Source: Saururus chinensis
Taxonomy: Eukaryota; Streptophyta; Magnoliopsida; Piperales; Saururaceae
NCBI GenBank assembly: GCA_035235625.1
Contig: CP141147.1
Span: 12,141,001 to 12,205,000, forward strand
DNA length: 64,000 nucleotides
Direction of reading: 5' to 3'
A program made the translations under genes and the position numbers. Below, piece by piece: positions 36,425 to 48,434 of this stretch. Position 1 is the first letter of the stretch, and each line of letters begins with the position of its first letter. Under the pieces are notes generated by a model. That model did no database searches. It saw only the letters and a list, made by a program, of their open reading frames with translations, and was not told where the DNA came from.

Positions 36425-36660
36425 TTCTACACTTTGATAATTTGGTACTTTGGTATTATTGACAAGAAATATGTTGGTACTTTGGTACTTTTGAGCAGAA
36501 GTACATTTGTACTTTGGAACTTTTGAACAGAGTTACATTGGTACTTTGGTGCTTTAATTGGAACAAAAGTACTTTCCAACATAAGTACTTTAGTACTTGT
36601 GAACATAAGTACTTTGGTACTTTGGAACATAAAAAACTTTGGTACTTTGTAAATGAGGTC
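36425..36660. repeat. GTACTTTGG minisatellite
   Basis: The core GGTACTTTGGTACTTTTGAAC and shorter forms (AAGTACTTTGGTAC, AAGTACTTTAGTAC) recur about a dozen times at 15-35 bp spacing, often with an AACATAA or GAACAGA linker. GTAC is self-complementary, so the array is also rich in short palindromes. Overlapping frames (36329-36526, 36427-36681, 36514-36705) only translate the repeat. Confidence 0.75.
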
Positions 36661-37719
36661 AGTTACTATAAGTCTACGCATTCTCCTATATATTGTATGA
36701 AATAATTACAATCTAAATGTAATGAAACATTGAGAAGAACTCTAGGAGAAAGTGTATTATTATACAACACAACAACTAAGGTCCAAACTATACTCATTAA
36801 ACAAATAAATAAAAACTATCATCCTCTTTTATCAACTAAAAACAAATATTTTCCCTAAATATGACCATGTCGTCTTACACACTTTGCCTTGAAGATGCTT
36901 TACTAAACAAGGAAGGAAGAGTTGGTATTCGGTAAGTTATATTCACTAGGAAGGAAGAGTTGGTATTCTGATATCCTCAGCAATTTATCCGCCTTCCTAC
37001 CATCTAGCTAAACCTTAGCTCTCTTGGTGAAGCCGATCACTGCAATGGGTTGAATGTCCACTAGCTGAGGAATATTTTCTTGTTGGGTTCAATTTCTTCC
37101 TCTTTTTCTTAAGTGCCTTCATCAGCAGTGGAAGGCTTTCCTCCACCACATCTGGCTCTGAAGGCTCATCAAATCCAGCCCAGTTGACAAAAATAATTGT
37201 TAGGAAAGTATCTCAGCACTCATAGGTCATCGATAATCTTCACCTTTAGAAATTTTGGCCTCCACAACGTCCATTTAGCCAAAAATTATCCTCGAGAAAA
37301 CTTTATCTGCTTCCCCTTTAGCCCTACCCTCAACTGTCGTCGATATCTCTCTTGAAACATGTCCATTCATTTGGACATGGTCAGCACCATCTTATCGCAT
37401 TACATGAGACATTACTATGGTCCACTTCCATTCTATTTTCCTCATCCTGCTGCAATCTAATTGTGCTCCAAAGGCTGGCACATGACACTGAGCGCCGACG
37501 ACAGAGTGGAAAGAAAATAGAGATGTGGGAAAGAGGAGACAATCTACACTACTACAAAAAGAGGCCTCATGGCTATTACATAGCGTTGGCACCATCAAGG
37601 GCTTGCTTTTATTATACACAATCTTAACCACAAAACTTGCTACTCAAGTACTCATCTCAAGTCCAATAACTACAGAAGTGAACTCTAAAGTGGATGACTC
37701 AGTGGGAGGAAGAGGCGGT
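36661..37719. other. no gene recognised
   Basis: Unassigned. AAGGAAGAGTTGGTATTC occurs twice (near 36914 and 36953), a 39-bp local duplication. Small frames at 37352-37770 have no domain I know. Confidence 0.45.
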
Positions 37720-40470
37720 GGAGCAGTCAGAGAAATCCTCACAGGGTCCCCAACATTGCAATGGAGGTAGGTGACATGAAACACTACGCGGATCTGGGAC
37801 ACAGAAGGGAGCTAGAGAGGTAGGCGATTGGACCAACCATTTCCAAGATTGGAGAAGGACCACCAAAGTGGTGGGCAAGCTTAATGCTTGAAGAATGGTA
37901 CAAGGACACTTTGGAAGAAGGGCTGGAAGTTAAAATATACATGATCCCCCACCTGAAATTACCAATTTTTGTGATGGTGATCATAAACTTGTTTCATTAT
38001 GTTCTTGGCAGCCACGAGATTAATCTTTAGTACTTGATGCAAAACTTCATCATTGATCTGCAACAAGTAATACACCTCGGATAAAGGACAAAGGGAGGTG
38101 GACACCCGTACGCCACCTGAAATAGAGTAAAGCTAGTGGCGGTATGATAGGCAGTGTAGTGAGACAATTCTGCCCAAAAAAGCATTTGTAAATACTACTC
38201 AAGGCAATGGCTAACAACTTCGGTCCGTCCATCAGTCATGGGGTGATAGGCACTGCTCGTGTCTTGGAGATTAAGGACTCATGCCAAAAATTAGATACAA
38301 AGTATGTGTCCCGAAAACCACTTTGTTGGCATGTCATGCAGCCATGCCACCTCTTGAACATAAAGTTTCTTAGTACTCTTAGCACTGTAGGGGCGCCGGA
38401 TGTACAAAAAATGTGCGTACTTAGATTGCCGGTCAACAACTACGATAATGATTGACATGCCACTAACCAAAGGCAAAGCTTCCATGAAATACATGTAGGC
38501 GTCCTTCCAAACCATCTCCGAAATGGGCAAGGGCTTCCAAAGCCTACGGGGGACACACTAGCAGACATCACACTGCACCACATACTAATGGACCCCTTGT
38601 TTGATGCTTCTCCACAAAAAATTGGCACTGACCCTCTTGTAGGTGCACAAAGAGCTTTTGTGGTCTTCAACTTGTGTATCATGGAAATGAGAAATAATCC
38701 TACGGTAGAGATCAGGCACCAAAAGCACCTAAAGGTACCCTTTCTAATGTAGAAGATCATCATACAAAACAAACAAGGGTAAGCTCAAATGGTTTGTGTG
38801 AAGGCATGCCAAAATGTCAGTGGCCTCGATATCCTCTCCATATGCCTGTCGCAACTCGTCAAAGAATGCAAAAACACGGATGGTTAGGTTAGAGCATTGA
38901 TGATGGTGTTGTCCACTGCTTTTTTATATATGACCTCATCGTCATAATTCCAAAATTTTCTCACCCATCATTGTTGAGTCGGGGTGGAAATGCCCTGCTC
39001 GAAAAAGACCTTAAAGGGTTGGTGGTCCTCTAAATCATGAATTGCGACCCAAGGAGATAGGTCCACAATTTTGTCACGGGATAAGTGATCGTGAATACCA
39101 CTTTCTTGTATACCAAGAGGTGTAGGGAGCGCTCAGAGAGAGCTTTACCGAAGATGGTAATAAGGTGACTATCTTGAAGTAACACAGTCCCATGGCCACT
39201 ACCTAATGCATCAGTCTCCACCACAAAGGGTTTCAAAAAGTTAGGCAAGGCAAGAATGGGGTTGGAAGTCTTGGCAGCCATTAGAGTGACAAAGGCCTTT
39301 TGTGTAGCATCAAACTATAAAAAACACCACAAGGTGAGGGTGGTGGTTGGAGTTGGCCAAGATGTGTTTGCCTCTACCTTGGAAGGTGTCACAGGCGCGA
39401 AGCTTTGCCTAGCGTCTGCACTCGTGATGGCCTAGGTACACCGTGCTACCAACAACCACTCTGTTCTCTTCCCACTCGTATGCGCAAGGGAAACACAAAC
39501 AAAACAGCAACACAGTCCGACCTGGTGCAAGGGTCTCCGCCCAAGCTATATTTCTATCCGCTGAAATACAATGTAGCGAAAGGGCAAGGGCTGATCCACC
39601 AGGCTGAGAGCTTTCCTCTCAACTCCCTGGTTCGCTATGCAGGAAGAAATCATTCTCTGATCAGCCATGACCGCCCTGCTCATCCCTTTATATAGACTCA
39701 GCATGAAGCTGGTCGTCCTAGTGTCACTAGGAGTACAAAACCCACCCAATACAAGAGTCCTCACCCAGTTCAACTCTCAGCCCAAAGCCATTCTGCCCCA
39801 GCATAGTTTAAGAAGTCTTCAAGAGTCTGTCCTCCGCTAGAAGTCCATCGTCATGTTGCCTCCAAGAGTCAGCCCATCCGAGGAAACCAGCCACTCCGAC
39901 TCCTATCCTTCTTAGGAGTGTGACTAGCCTGCCTATGTGAGTCCTGTCCATCCTAGGAACCTACTGCTTGGACTCCTACTCTAACTAGGAGTGCAGCCAA
40001 CTAGCATAGGTGAATCACATCCGCCTTAAGAGACCTCCCCTAAGTCCAAGCAGTGCTCAGCTTCGTTGCTAGAGTCCCGCCTGCTTAAGGACACCTACCC
40101 AGCCTGCTCTGCAAGGTGAGTAGCTCGTCCAGAACACCTCCCGTGCTGTCCCAACATCCGTCCGTGCCCAAGGGGCTGCCTAAGTTGTCCATCGCCTAGT
40201 AAAACTTGGTTGTCCGCTGCCAAGTATGGGGTTAGCCACCCCCTTTCCGCATCCGTCAAGTGAAGGGGTAACAGAAGGGTATGTGGCCACTCCCTAAGAT
40301 GAGATAGCCCAAAATACTCAACCTTCTCATTGCCAATGACACATTTTATCCTCTTTAAAAAAACATTAATAAGTATGAGTAATATTGAATGTGGACATGA
40401 GTGTAGATAGTTCATAGTATAACATTTCATGGCATATTGTATGTTCACATAAAATAAAGAGTACGGAAAA
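37720..40470 (-). pseudogene. decayed Ty3/gypsy pol remnant, split by a solo LTR
   Basis: Scattered minus-strand matches in family order show a second chromovirus-like pol. Part of the reverse transcriptase (FLKRIKCVIGNEKVEYFG) lies near 40290-40350. RNase H (PFVVETDALGSGHGTVLLQD) is in 39030-39281. The integrase zinc region (HKLKTTKALCAPT in a shifted frame) and core (VVVDRQSKYAHF, LYVQEVAWLHDMP) lie at 38291-38700, and a GPF/Y-like stretch (GPSPILEMVGPIAY) near 37830. Many stops and frameshifts are present and no LTRs of its own are seen. It is related to, but clearly older than, the Reina-type copy at 27.8 kb. Confidence 0.75.
39387..40273 (-). mobile_element. 887-bp solo LTR, TSD GAAGG
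   Basis: On the minus strand it starts TGTTACCCCTTCACTTG and ends CGCGCCTGTGACA. A perfect GAAGG duplication flanks it (39382-39386, 40274-40278). It interrupts the gypsy remnant between RNase H and reverse transcriptase. A TATA box (TCTATATAAAGGG, minus) lies near 39690, about 580 bp from the start. Repeated CTAGGAGT/CCTAGTT-like words resemble the long solo LTR at 58648-62495, which may be a relative. Confidence 0.88.
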
Positions 40471-40774
40471 AATTATTATCATGTGATATGACATGAGCAT
40501 GTTTAGGTTGTATATTAATAATGATCTAGGGTAGTAGTAGGCAAACCTATTGAGCTTTGGCTCATAGGTGGTCCACCAGTGCACGTAATTTGTATGCATA
40601 GGCATGCACAAGGATGATAGAAGATGGATGTAGAAAATTCTGTGTTGCATAGTGATCCTATGCCTCAAATTCATTGCTTTAGTTCCCTATAGTTGATTGT
40701 ATTGTTTGTATTAATTTGTAAAAATTATTCTATTGTAATTTCTAGAAAATATCCAAGTAGCTAAGTAGCTGGCT
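40471..40774. other. no gene recognised
   Basis: Unassigned sequence between the gypsy remnant and the LTR-like repeat. Confidence 0.4.
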
Positions 40775-41449
40775 TGTGACACTCCTTAGTTGCTGAAGAC
40801 CAAAATTAGTTCGCAAGGTGGCCCATTGAAACTTTGTTAGTTCTAGGTAGTGACCTGACTAGTTGGGCGAAGTGGTCCTCAGCAGCTACAAGAGCAACAT
40901 ATACAAAAATAGTGTTGTGTCAAAAGTTGTGTAATAGTTTGATTATCATGTTGGTTACACGAAGCTTGGGCAAACTTGCTGCTCCTAGGCTGGAGTAGAC
41001 CTCTAGAGCAAATCACAAGATGGAACATGATTGAATTGGAAAGACTAGAACTTTCTAAGTGGTTGTGACCTAGGAGTTGTTGGTCGTGACGAGGACATTG
41101 TTTGGCTAGACATTTAAATGGGGAAGGCCTAGACCAATGGTAGTGATGTAATACATAAAGAGCTTCGATATAAGTAGGGTGGCATTAGATTGTTGGGGGA
41201 CATCAATGGGAGTTGACAAGTGTGTCGAGGATTGACGTCATGGTGTAATCCTGCCGATAGGAGCAGCAAGGTGTGGCCGAGTGTAGTAAAAAATTACGCA
41301 AAGTGTATGCAACTAAGAAGTCTCTCAAGTGCAGGGTATCATTTGTTTATCCTTTCTAGCTCGACATATAGTACCAACTCAAATGTAGTAGGTGGGTGCA
41401 TTCTCTTATCTTAGAAACATTTACAGCAATGTACTTTGGCCTTTGTTGG
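40775..41449 (+). repeat. LTR-like dispersed repeat, copy 2, cut by CACTA C
   Basis: Starts near TGTGACACTCCTTAG (40775) and aligns in inverted orientation with 25963-26645. It has the promoter-like GATATAAGTAGGGTGG near 41167. It breaks off in CTTTGGCCTTTGTTGG exactly at the CACTA C start, whereas copy 1 continues past that point with TGTCGACAAGG. Target triplet before CACTA C: TGG. Confidence 0.65.
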
Positions 41450-42068
41450 CACTACAACAAAATGTACTATTAGCGACGCTTTTATTAGAGATGTAAAAAC
41501 AAGCGTTGCTAAAAACTATTAATTGCGACACATAAAAAAGCGTCACAAAAAAATTCACTTTTAGTGATGCTTTATATTAAGCATCGCTAATAGTCATTTA
41601 TTAGCAATACATAATATAAAGTGTCGCTAATACTAATCATATTAGTGACACTACATATTCTGCGTCGCTAATAGTTATGTTATTAGCGATGCTTTAAACA
41701 AGCGTTTCTAGAAGATAAGTGTATGAAAGTTTTTAAAAAAAATTTATAACTATTAACGACACATTTTCTTAAGCGTCACTAATAGTTTTAACAATAGCAA
41801 AGCTTTTGAAAAAATGTCACTAATAATTATGAATTTAAAATTTAAAACTAATAGCGACGCTTGTAAATATATTTATTAATTATATAATAAATATTAAAAA
41901 AAATTAAATAAAATTTTTAAATATAATATATTTTCTTTAATATTAACTATTTGTATAAATAATAAATAAATATTAAATAAAAGGGAGTGCCAATCAAAGA
42001 TTAAACTTTCACTATTCAAATATAATATATTTTATTTTTAAAATTTTCTTATTAATTTTAAAATATAA

Positions 42069-42077
42069 TTTATAATA
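42069..42077. repeat. left 9-bp target duplication of the MULE
   Basis: TTTATAATA, repeated exactly at 57169-57177. A 9-bp duplication is the hallmark of Mutator-type insertion. Confidence 0.95.
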
Positions 42078-42231
42078 GAGGAATTGACCAAAGTAGACTC
42101 CTACTTTGGTCAAATAACCGAAATGTGAGCAAGTTTCTACTTTTTACCAAAGTAGACTTGCTCACGTGAGAACTTGTACACATGGGAGCGCTTTTGACTG
42201 AAATACCCTCCCCAAAGTAGACTCCTCCGCG
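42078..42231. repeat. left terminal inverted repeat of the MULE
   Basis: Matches the inverted 57012-57168. The motif CCAAAGTAGACT occurs three times in it (near 42088, 42147 and 42213), spaced about 60 bp, plausible transposase-binding sites. The outermost copy is part of a short palindrome with ACTTTGGTC. The loop of that palindrome is in opposite orientation in the right TIR. Confidence 0.92.
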
Positions 42232-42234
42232 AAT

Positions 42235-43250
42235 GGTGTGTCTTTTCGTCTCCCTCGCCACCGCCACTACCTGGAGAGCAGTTGTTCGTCTCCCTCGCCA
42301 CCTCCACTTCCCAGAGAGCATATGTTCGTCTCCCTCGCCATCTATTCCTCTTTGTCATTTCTAGCTTCATCTGTCCCCCTCGCTGTCCTCATCTCGGCCT
42401 CAAGAGGAATTGCCCTCGTCCTCACTGCCCTCATCTCGCCCTCATTGCTCACAGCCCTCATCTCGGCTTCGCTCTCGACTGCACTGCCTCAACTCGACCT
42501 CGCCCTCACTGCCCTCATCTCACCCTCATCTAAAGGTATTTGTTTTTTACAAAATTGATATATTTGCTAATGATAGTCATTGGATCTTGCCTTCATGCCC
42601 CATACATGATTGTTGACACGAAAAGGTAGATTTTATTGAGAATAAAGCATTAAGCTGTTACAAATTGCTTGTTGTGATTAGTATGTAATGATTAATGTGT
42701 TTAAATTTTTGGATGAGTAAGCATGAATTAGTCTCAAATTGACCACTGTGATGAAATTGTATGATAAATATTAATATGCAACTGGAAACTTAATAACTAC
42801 AAAACTGGAAAACTATAGAACTGGAAAATTGGAAATTGACACAAATTTTACTAGTCATTGGCGATAAAATAAGTGGAAAAGTATGAAATTGAATAACTGG
42901 AAACATATAAAATTGGAAAACTATAAATCAAGAAAAGTATAAAACTGGAAAACTATATACTAGGAATCCCACCTACAACTGGAAAACGGGAAAACTATAA
43001 CACTGGAAAACCATAATGCTAGATCTTCTGGATTATAAATAGCTTGATTAGTGAGCAATAATTTATTTTTTTAGGCATGATCTTTTTCATATATTAATAG
43101 CTTGATTATACAATATATGTATATTCCCTTTTGATTGATTTTTAATTTAACATCTTTGTATAGGAAATGTCAAAGGCTGCATGGAAAAAAATAAGAAAGG
43201 GGAAACTGCCAAAGAAGCTATATGAAGAGGATGACAACGCCCTTCCCGGA
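42235..43250 (+). repeat. left inner arm: inverted copy of the start of the protease gene
   Basis: It corresponds in inverted order to the MULE right arm (52110-53047 plus 56731-57010). It contains the CTCATCTCGGCCTCGCCCTCACTGC repeats (42365-42535), GTGATTAGTATGTAATGATTAA, CTCAAATTGACC, AACTGGAAAA arrays and finally TTTGTATAGGAAATGTCA. The last segment begins a protein MSKAAWKKIRKGKLPKKLYE, close to the start of the protease gene at 52177. The copy stops after about 30 codons, where a foldback begins. It could place a second, inward-facing promoter at the left end. Confidence 0.8.
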
Positions 43251-43255
43251 GATAG

Positions 43256-43612
43256 AGAACTGAGCATAGATGCAGTCTAACTTTGGAGCTCTAGGAAGCC
43301 TAGACATCATCTTAGCTCAGCTATCATGCGACCAACGGGGGGATCACAGTTGGTGGAGCACGCCTCAATTGAGGATCTTCCTCACAGACGGCAGCTGCTT
43401 GGTCTATGACAATTTCTCTCAGCGCAGCATAAAATTATGGTGCACTGACAGAAATTGGCATAGGTCATTGACGTTAGTGAGGAAGATCCTCAATTGAGAT
43501 GTGTCCCGCCTACTATGATCCCCCAGTTAATTGCATGATAGCTACGCTGTGTTGGTGTCTAGGCTTCCTGGAGCTCCAAAGTTAGACTACATCTATGCTT
43601 AGTTCTCCTGGT
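43256..43612. repeat. foldback with about 130-bp arms
   Basis: GAACTGAGCATAGATGCAGT at about 43257 pairs with the inverted ACTACATCTATGCTTAGTTC ending near 43603. Pairing continues inward through CTAACTTTGGAGCTC, AGGAAGCCTAGACA, GCTATCATGC and CAATTGAGGATCTTCCTCA. It lies at the edge of the left arm. It could be a small insertion or an inverted duplication formed during arm growth; no TSD was found. Confidence 0.75.
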
Positions 43613-44189
43613 GACCAAAGTAGAATTATGAAATTTATCTTCGCTGTAAACAGAACTGAATGTGTTTGAACTATCTTCGCTGTCATAAAACTCAGTTCAA
43701 TGTTTTTGAATTATGTTCAGATGGTTGTCTTATGTTCTATTAAAAATACTAATACAAGAAATTCAGTTCGTGGTCATTTCCATTTTCTATCACACAAATG
43801 TGCAAATTTTGTTTCACATAAAGAGATGTAATGATGGACCGAGCTGGAAATTGGAAAACTGGCAACTGTAACACTAGCAATGGGAACACTGGAAAACTGG
43901 AAATGGGAAACCTGGCAACTGTAACATCGGCAATTGGGAAACTGAAAGCGGGTAACTGGAAAATGGAAAGCATAAAGCGATGAAACTGTCAAATTGGAAA
44001 CAGAAACATGATAACCTCATGCAAAAACATAACATAAACAAAAAATTGTCCTTGTACACCTTTCATAACCACAAAAAATATATTTTTTGCTAAACATGTA
44101 TCATATTGCAAGGAGTTTTTGTTTTTTTCTTCTTTGCATAAGGGACTTGTCTCTTTCCTATATCTATTCTACTATTGTCTTCATTGTCA

Positions 44190-47100
44190 TTAAGCTCATG
44201 ATGCCTAATTGGGAACTGACAAGTAGCCCTGTTATGGCCAAACCCCTTACATTTACTACACTTCACTATTCTCTTTTCTTCGTCGTATGAGAGTATTCAC
44301 TTCTTCTTCGGTCTTCTGGCCGGAATCCTTGAATGTGGAGGCTTTCATTGAATTGCACTTATAAAATCCAGTGTTTCCCATTGACCTTTATGTAGAACAG
44401 AGTATATGCTGCACTTGTAAACCTCCTTATATGTATTAGCCCTGTAAAATGGTGAACAATATGCATGATAATAAATGTGTCTTTTTGAGCATGCACCCAG
44501 TGCATGTTCACATGGTAGACCCATGGCCTGGAATTTCCCACAGGTGCATGTCCTAGCTCCCAAATCAACTTTATCATCATATGGATATGACTTCGTATAA
44601 AACTCATGTTCACTGATTGGATAGCATGCAAGTGCACGTGCTTCCTTAGCCATTGCCAAAATCTCATTTTTTGCTCACAAGGTTAATTCACTAGTCCACT
44701 TCCCTACACATGTGATATGTTGATACCACATATCTTGAATCTGTAAGCGTATACCCTCTAATATGGCTAAGATTGGATATTCCCGATGCTCTTTAATCAT
44801 GGAGTTAAAACTCTCACACCCATTAGAAGTCACAATATTATACCTCTTCCCGAGAAAGTGTACATTTGCCCATTTTGCTACATCTACATTCATTAACCAC
44901 TTGTGCACATCTGGATTAATCCTTTGTATGATGGTCATTTGTTCGTTAAATACCTATGGCCGGTTTGTCTTTGCTGCAATGTAGAAGTGGGGGGAGAGGC
45001 CTGGATCTTTGAATTTTGCATGCATATTAGACCACACATGATATGCAAAATACCCATGTACATAGTCAAAAAATACCTTTTGAACCTGTGAAATGATTGA
45101 ACGGTTTCTGTCAGATATGATAACCAGCCCTTCAATGTGGCCTAGGACATGCTTCAAAAGTTTAAGGACCCACTCCAATGAGTCGTTGTTTTTTAATTCT
45201 CCTATCCCCAATGCAATGGGGTACAAGTGATTGTCACCATCCAAAGTTAATACGACAAATAAGATTCCTCTGTACCATCCTTTTAAATGTGTGCCATCTA
45301 TGGCAATTACCTTACGAATGTGCCTCTTGAAATTCTCAACACACACACCAAATGATACAAAACACCTTTGGAAAGATTTGTCTCTAATGTCGTATTGGAT
45401 ATTTGTGGTAGTCCTTGGATTCATCCTTTCCAATTGGTGTAGATATGTTGGAAGGTCCGCATAAGACTCCTCAAACGATCCACTCAACTTCTCCACAGTG
45501 GCCTCTTTAGCTTTCCAAGCCTTACAGTAACTTATGGAAACTCTATACTTGACATTAATATTTGTTTTTATATCGTCTGGTGTGTAACACCCATGTCCCT
45601 CCATACGATTGTATATAGCATCAGCGATAATCCCACTTTTTGATTAATAATGATCTTCACCAAGTAATGCCTTCAAACATGTATGTACTGAATTCATTTC
45701 CATCACTTTGAACATGAAACATCCACTAATTCTCGAGGCATGTAGTCTCCACGGGCAGTCCTCAACAACACATCTGATTGTATACCTTGATTTATTTGAA
45801 TATATAACCTTAAACTAAAACTTGGCTTACATGGCCATGTTGTGAAGGTGAAGTTGAAGCATTGCTTTGTCCTTGAACTATTGACCAATTTCAATCGATT
45901 CTCCATCATAGATCTTCCCTAATTCAACACCAAAGTCATTATTTACATAGGGATCCTCCCTAGTAATGTCCATTTTGTAGGTCAAACTTGGGGGTTCTTC
46001 ATCAAGTCTCCATCTCTTATTCTTCCTGAAAATTATAAGTGTAAATTATTAAACTACCACACATTGATACACTGCCAAACTTAAAAAACAAACTTACAAA
46101 CTAAATAACTGCCAAAATAAAAACCTGCCAAAAAGAATAACTGCCACACACTAAAACACTGCCAAACTGAAAAACAGCCAAATTGAACAACTGCCAAATG
46201 AAAAAACTACCAAACTAAAAAACAAACTTACATTCTTTCAACTGGAAATGGAATTGCAACTGGAACTGATATTTTTGGACTATCTATGTTTTCCACTTCT
46301 TCCTGAATAGGCGGATGCTGACTACAATTGCTTCCATTTGATCTACACAATATAGTTTGTATCAATAGTCTCATACATATATACATACTTACAAAATATA
46401 TTCACAATATTGGTTGTACCTTTCATCATTAGGAGAAGGCTGATTTTTGGGTGTTGAAGCACTCATATCATGTTCTTCTGCACCATTATTCTCCTCTCCT
46501 ATAGGATTATCTTCATATGCTGATGGTGAAGCATAATAAGGATCTGACCAAATTGAAAGTCATCTATATTCGTGTTTAGGACATACTCATTAATGCTTGA
46601 ATCGATATCAAAAATTTCCTTTCCACTTGCTAGGTCATTGAGTGTTGCTTTTGTCTCAATATCAATTCGGGAGGTTTGTGTTTTCTTCATCCTACTCTCC
46701 TCCTCTAAATGAAATAGCTCATCTAATTGGAGTTTATCTTCATCACAACTGAGATTGACAGTTGTGTTGTATGGTACACTTGAAAATGTGCCCTTCTCCT
46801 CCCACATGGCTCCGCTTCTTCCTATATTCTCCTCCCCCTTTGCACTTTTTTTTCTCATCTCATGCCATGTCGGCACTTTAACACTAATATTCCCTTTAGT
46901 AATATTCTCTTTTCTTACTTTAGTTATCATCAATGGTATTCCATTCGATCTTAGCTTATTCTCTTGAAGGAAGCAATATAGAGTTCCATCATCATTTATT
47001 TGAGAAGGTAGAAGGTCAATAGGCACTGCAATAGGATATATGAAACTTAACTTTAATAAGTACTCTTTCTTTGACCATTTACACACTTCATACAACATAT

Positions 47101-47236
47101 CCAAGAGAGCAACATAAGTTACCATGCATAGAACTTCAATTAGTTTTGATTCTGCATTGTCGCAATTATATTTCCTACAACTTAAATCCCAATGTACGTC
47201 CCAAACACACAACAAACTTTGTGTATCCCTTTCCAT
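44190..47236 (-). pseudogene. MURA-type Mutator transposase, broken by stops
   Basis: The N-terminal exon 46499-47236 (245 codons, CVWDVHWDLSCRKYNCDNAE) fits the leader region of plant MULE proteins. The MuDR N-terminal motif (EDCPWRLHASRISGCFMF) lies near 45700-45760. The DDE core is in 45604-44954: first Asp in VIAIDGTHLKGWYRG (residue 103 of that frame), second in VIISDRN (residue 165). The same frame continues through TAG at 44954 to NGCESFNSMIKEHREYP (third acidic residue), then TGA at 44675 to the SWIM zinc finger CTCGKFQAMGLPCEHA. Past TGA at 44345 lies a zinc knuckle CSKCKGFGHNRATC (near 44210). From about 45640 to 44190 the frame is never shifted. At least one TGA sits where CGA (Arg) fits, suggesting CpG decay. 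The 46.0-46.5-kb gap is probably intronic. Confidence 0.88.
46065..46225. repeat. AACTGCCAAA array in a transposase intron
   Basis: ACTGCCAAA, ACTGCCACA and CAGCCAAA recur about ten times at 11-25 bp spacing between transposase coding segments. It is a variant of the AACTGGAAA arrays elsewhere in this MULE. Confidence 0.7.
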
Positions 47237-47264
47237 GCTCGTCTTGTATCATATCAGCAATCCA

Positions 47265-48010
47265 GTTGTCTACTTTTCCAGTTTTTCAGTTATCCAATCT
47301 TCCCATTTTCCAGTTTCCCTTATTCAATTATCCAGTTAGCTAGAAATCTTATTATCATAAACTACGTAATGACCAATATATAACCAACCCAAAATACATT
47401 TTTTTCATCTAGTAACACATTTCTCATTATCCCAAATCACATGAATGAATCTTCTGCATGGAAGGACTATATAGAGCAGTAAGTTAAGATGTGCCCAAGA
47501 AAAGTTGTGAAGAAGGTAACAAATGCGCAAACAAAACTAGGTTGAAAGATCAACCAACCCAGGTAGGAAGCCTGACTGGAGATAAAACTATCATAGGATG
47601 AAGTCGTACCAGAGAAGATGAAGACATTTTCCTGGATTGAGCGACCGCTGTAGAAAAATTTCCCGTCGGGATTGGTTGTCATATGATGTAGACTTTCTCA
47701 CATGGGAACATGCAAATGTGGGAAGGCTTTGGACCGAACTACACTGTCCTTCATCATATGACATCTCGACGGGAAAAACCTACATCGGTTATATTACGTC
47801 TATAATACATACGTTAAGAGAAAAGGTATTCTTGTGGATATGAACAGTGTACAAGTACAATTTGTCTCTCTTTGTCTTTCCAGGTTTACTGTATACTTTT
47901 GTAGTTTCCAATTTGCCATTTTCTCCTCTTGTGGTGAAACTTTTCCATTTTCCAGTTCCCAGCTAGCAGTTTTCCAGTTCCCAACTTGTAGTTGTCCACT
48001 TCCCAGTATT
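47265..48010. repeat. TTTTCCAGTT arrays between the two MULE genes
   Basis: Clusters of TTCCAGTT, TTTCAGTT, ATCCAGTT and TCCCAGT at 47265-47335 and 47890-48005. They occupy the interval between transposase and protease genes, where no coding sequence is visible. Confidence 0.7.
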
Positions 48011-48434
48011 CCTGTTTGGATACAATGTCCATGGTGCATCCCATTATGTTAGTATGGTTTTCTCTAAATTGCTCATTTGTGCATCCCATTTTTTTAGTAC
48101 ACCATAAAATAACTATCTGTAGACAAAATCCATTTGAATACACCATAAAAGAACAATATCTGAATGTGTGTTCTTAGTATTTTTAATTCAAAAACATTGA
48201 ACACTTGGCAGGGTTTCTGTTGTAACACTCAATATATTTAAAAGAACAATATCTAAATAAACCATTACATTAAACATTGAACAATATCTAAACATTTTTA
48301 ATTAAATATATTGAGTGTCGTTTGTGCGTCAACTCTTGGCAGGGTTTATGGTTGCTTCTATGTCTCCAGAAGGCCGTTGTCATCCTCTTAAAAAAGGGTT
48401 CAACAGCTACATTAGTAAAGCCCTCAATTAAATC

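Noticed and set aside
37549..37600. CACTACTACAAAAAGAGG as another CACTA start
   Set aside because: No matching end, no TTAGCGACGC hairpins nearby and no flanking triplet to compare.
40366..40674. Separate gene on the minus strand (102 codons)
   Set aside because: It overlaps the decayed reverse-transcriptase segment in another frame and has no domain of its own.
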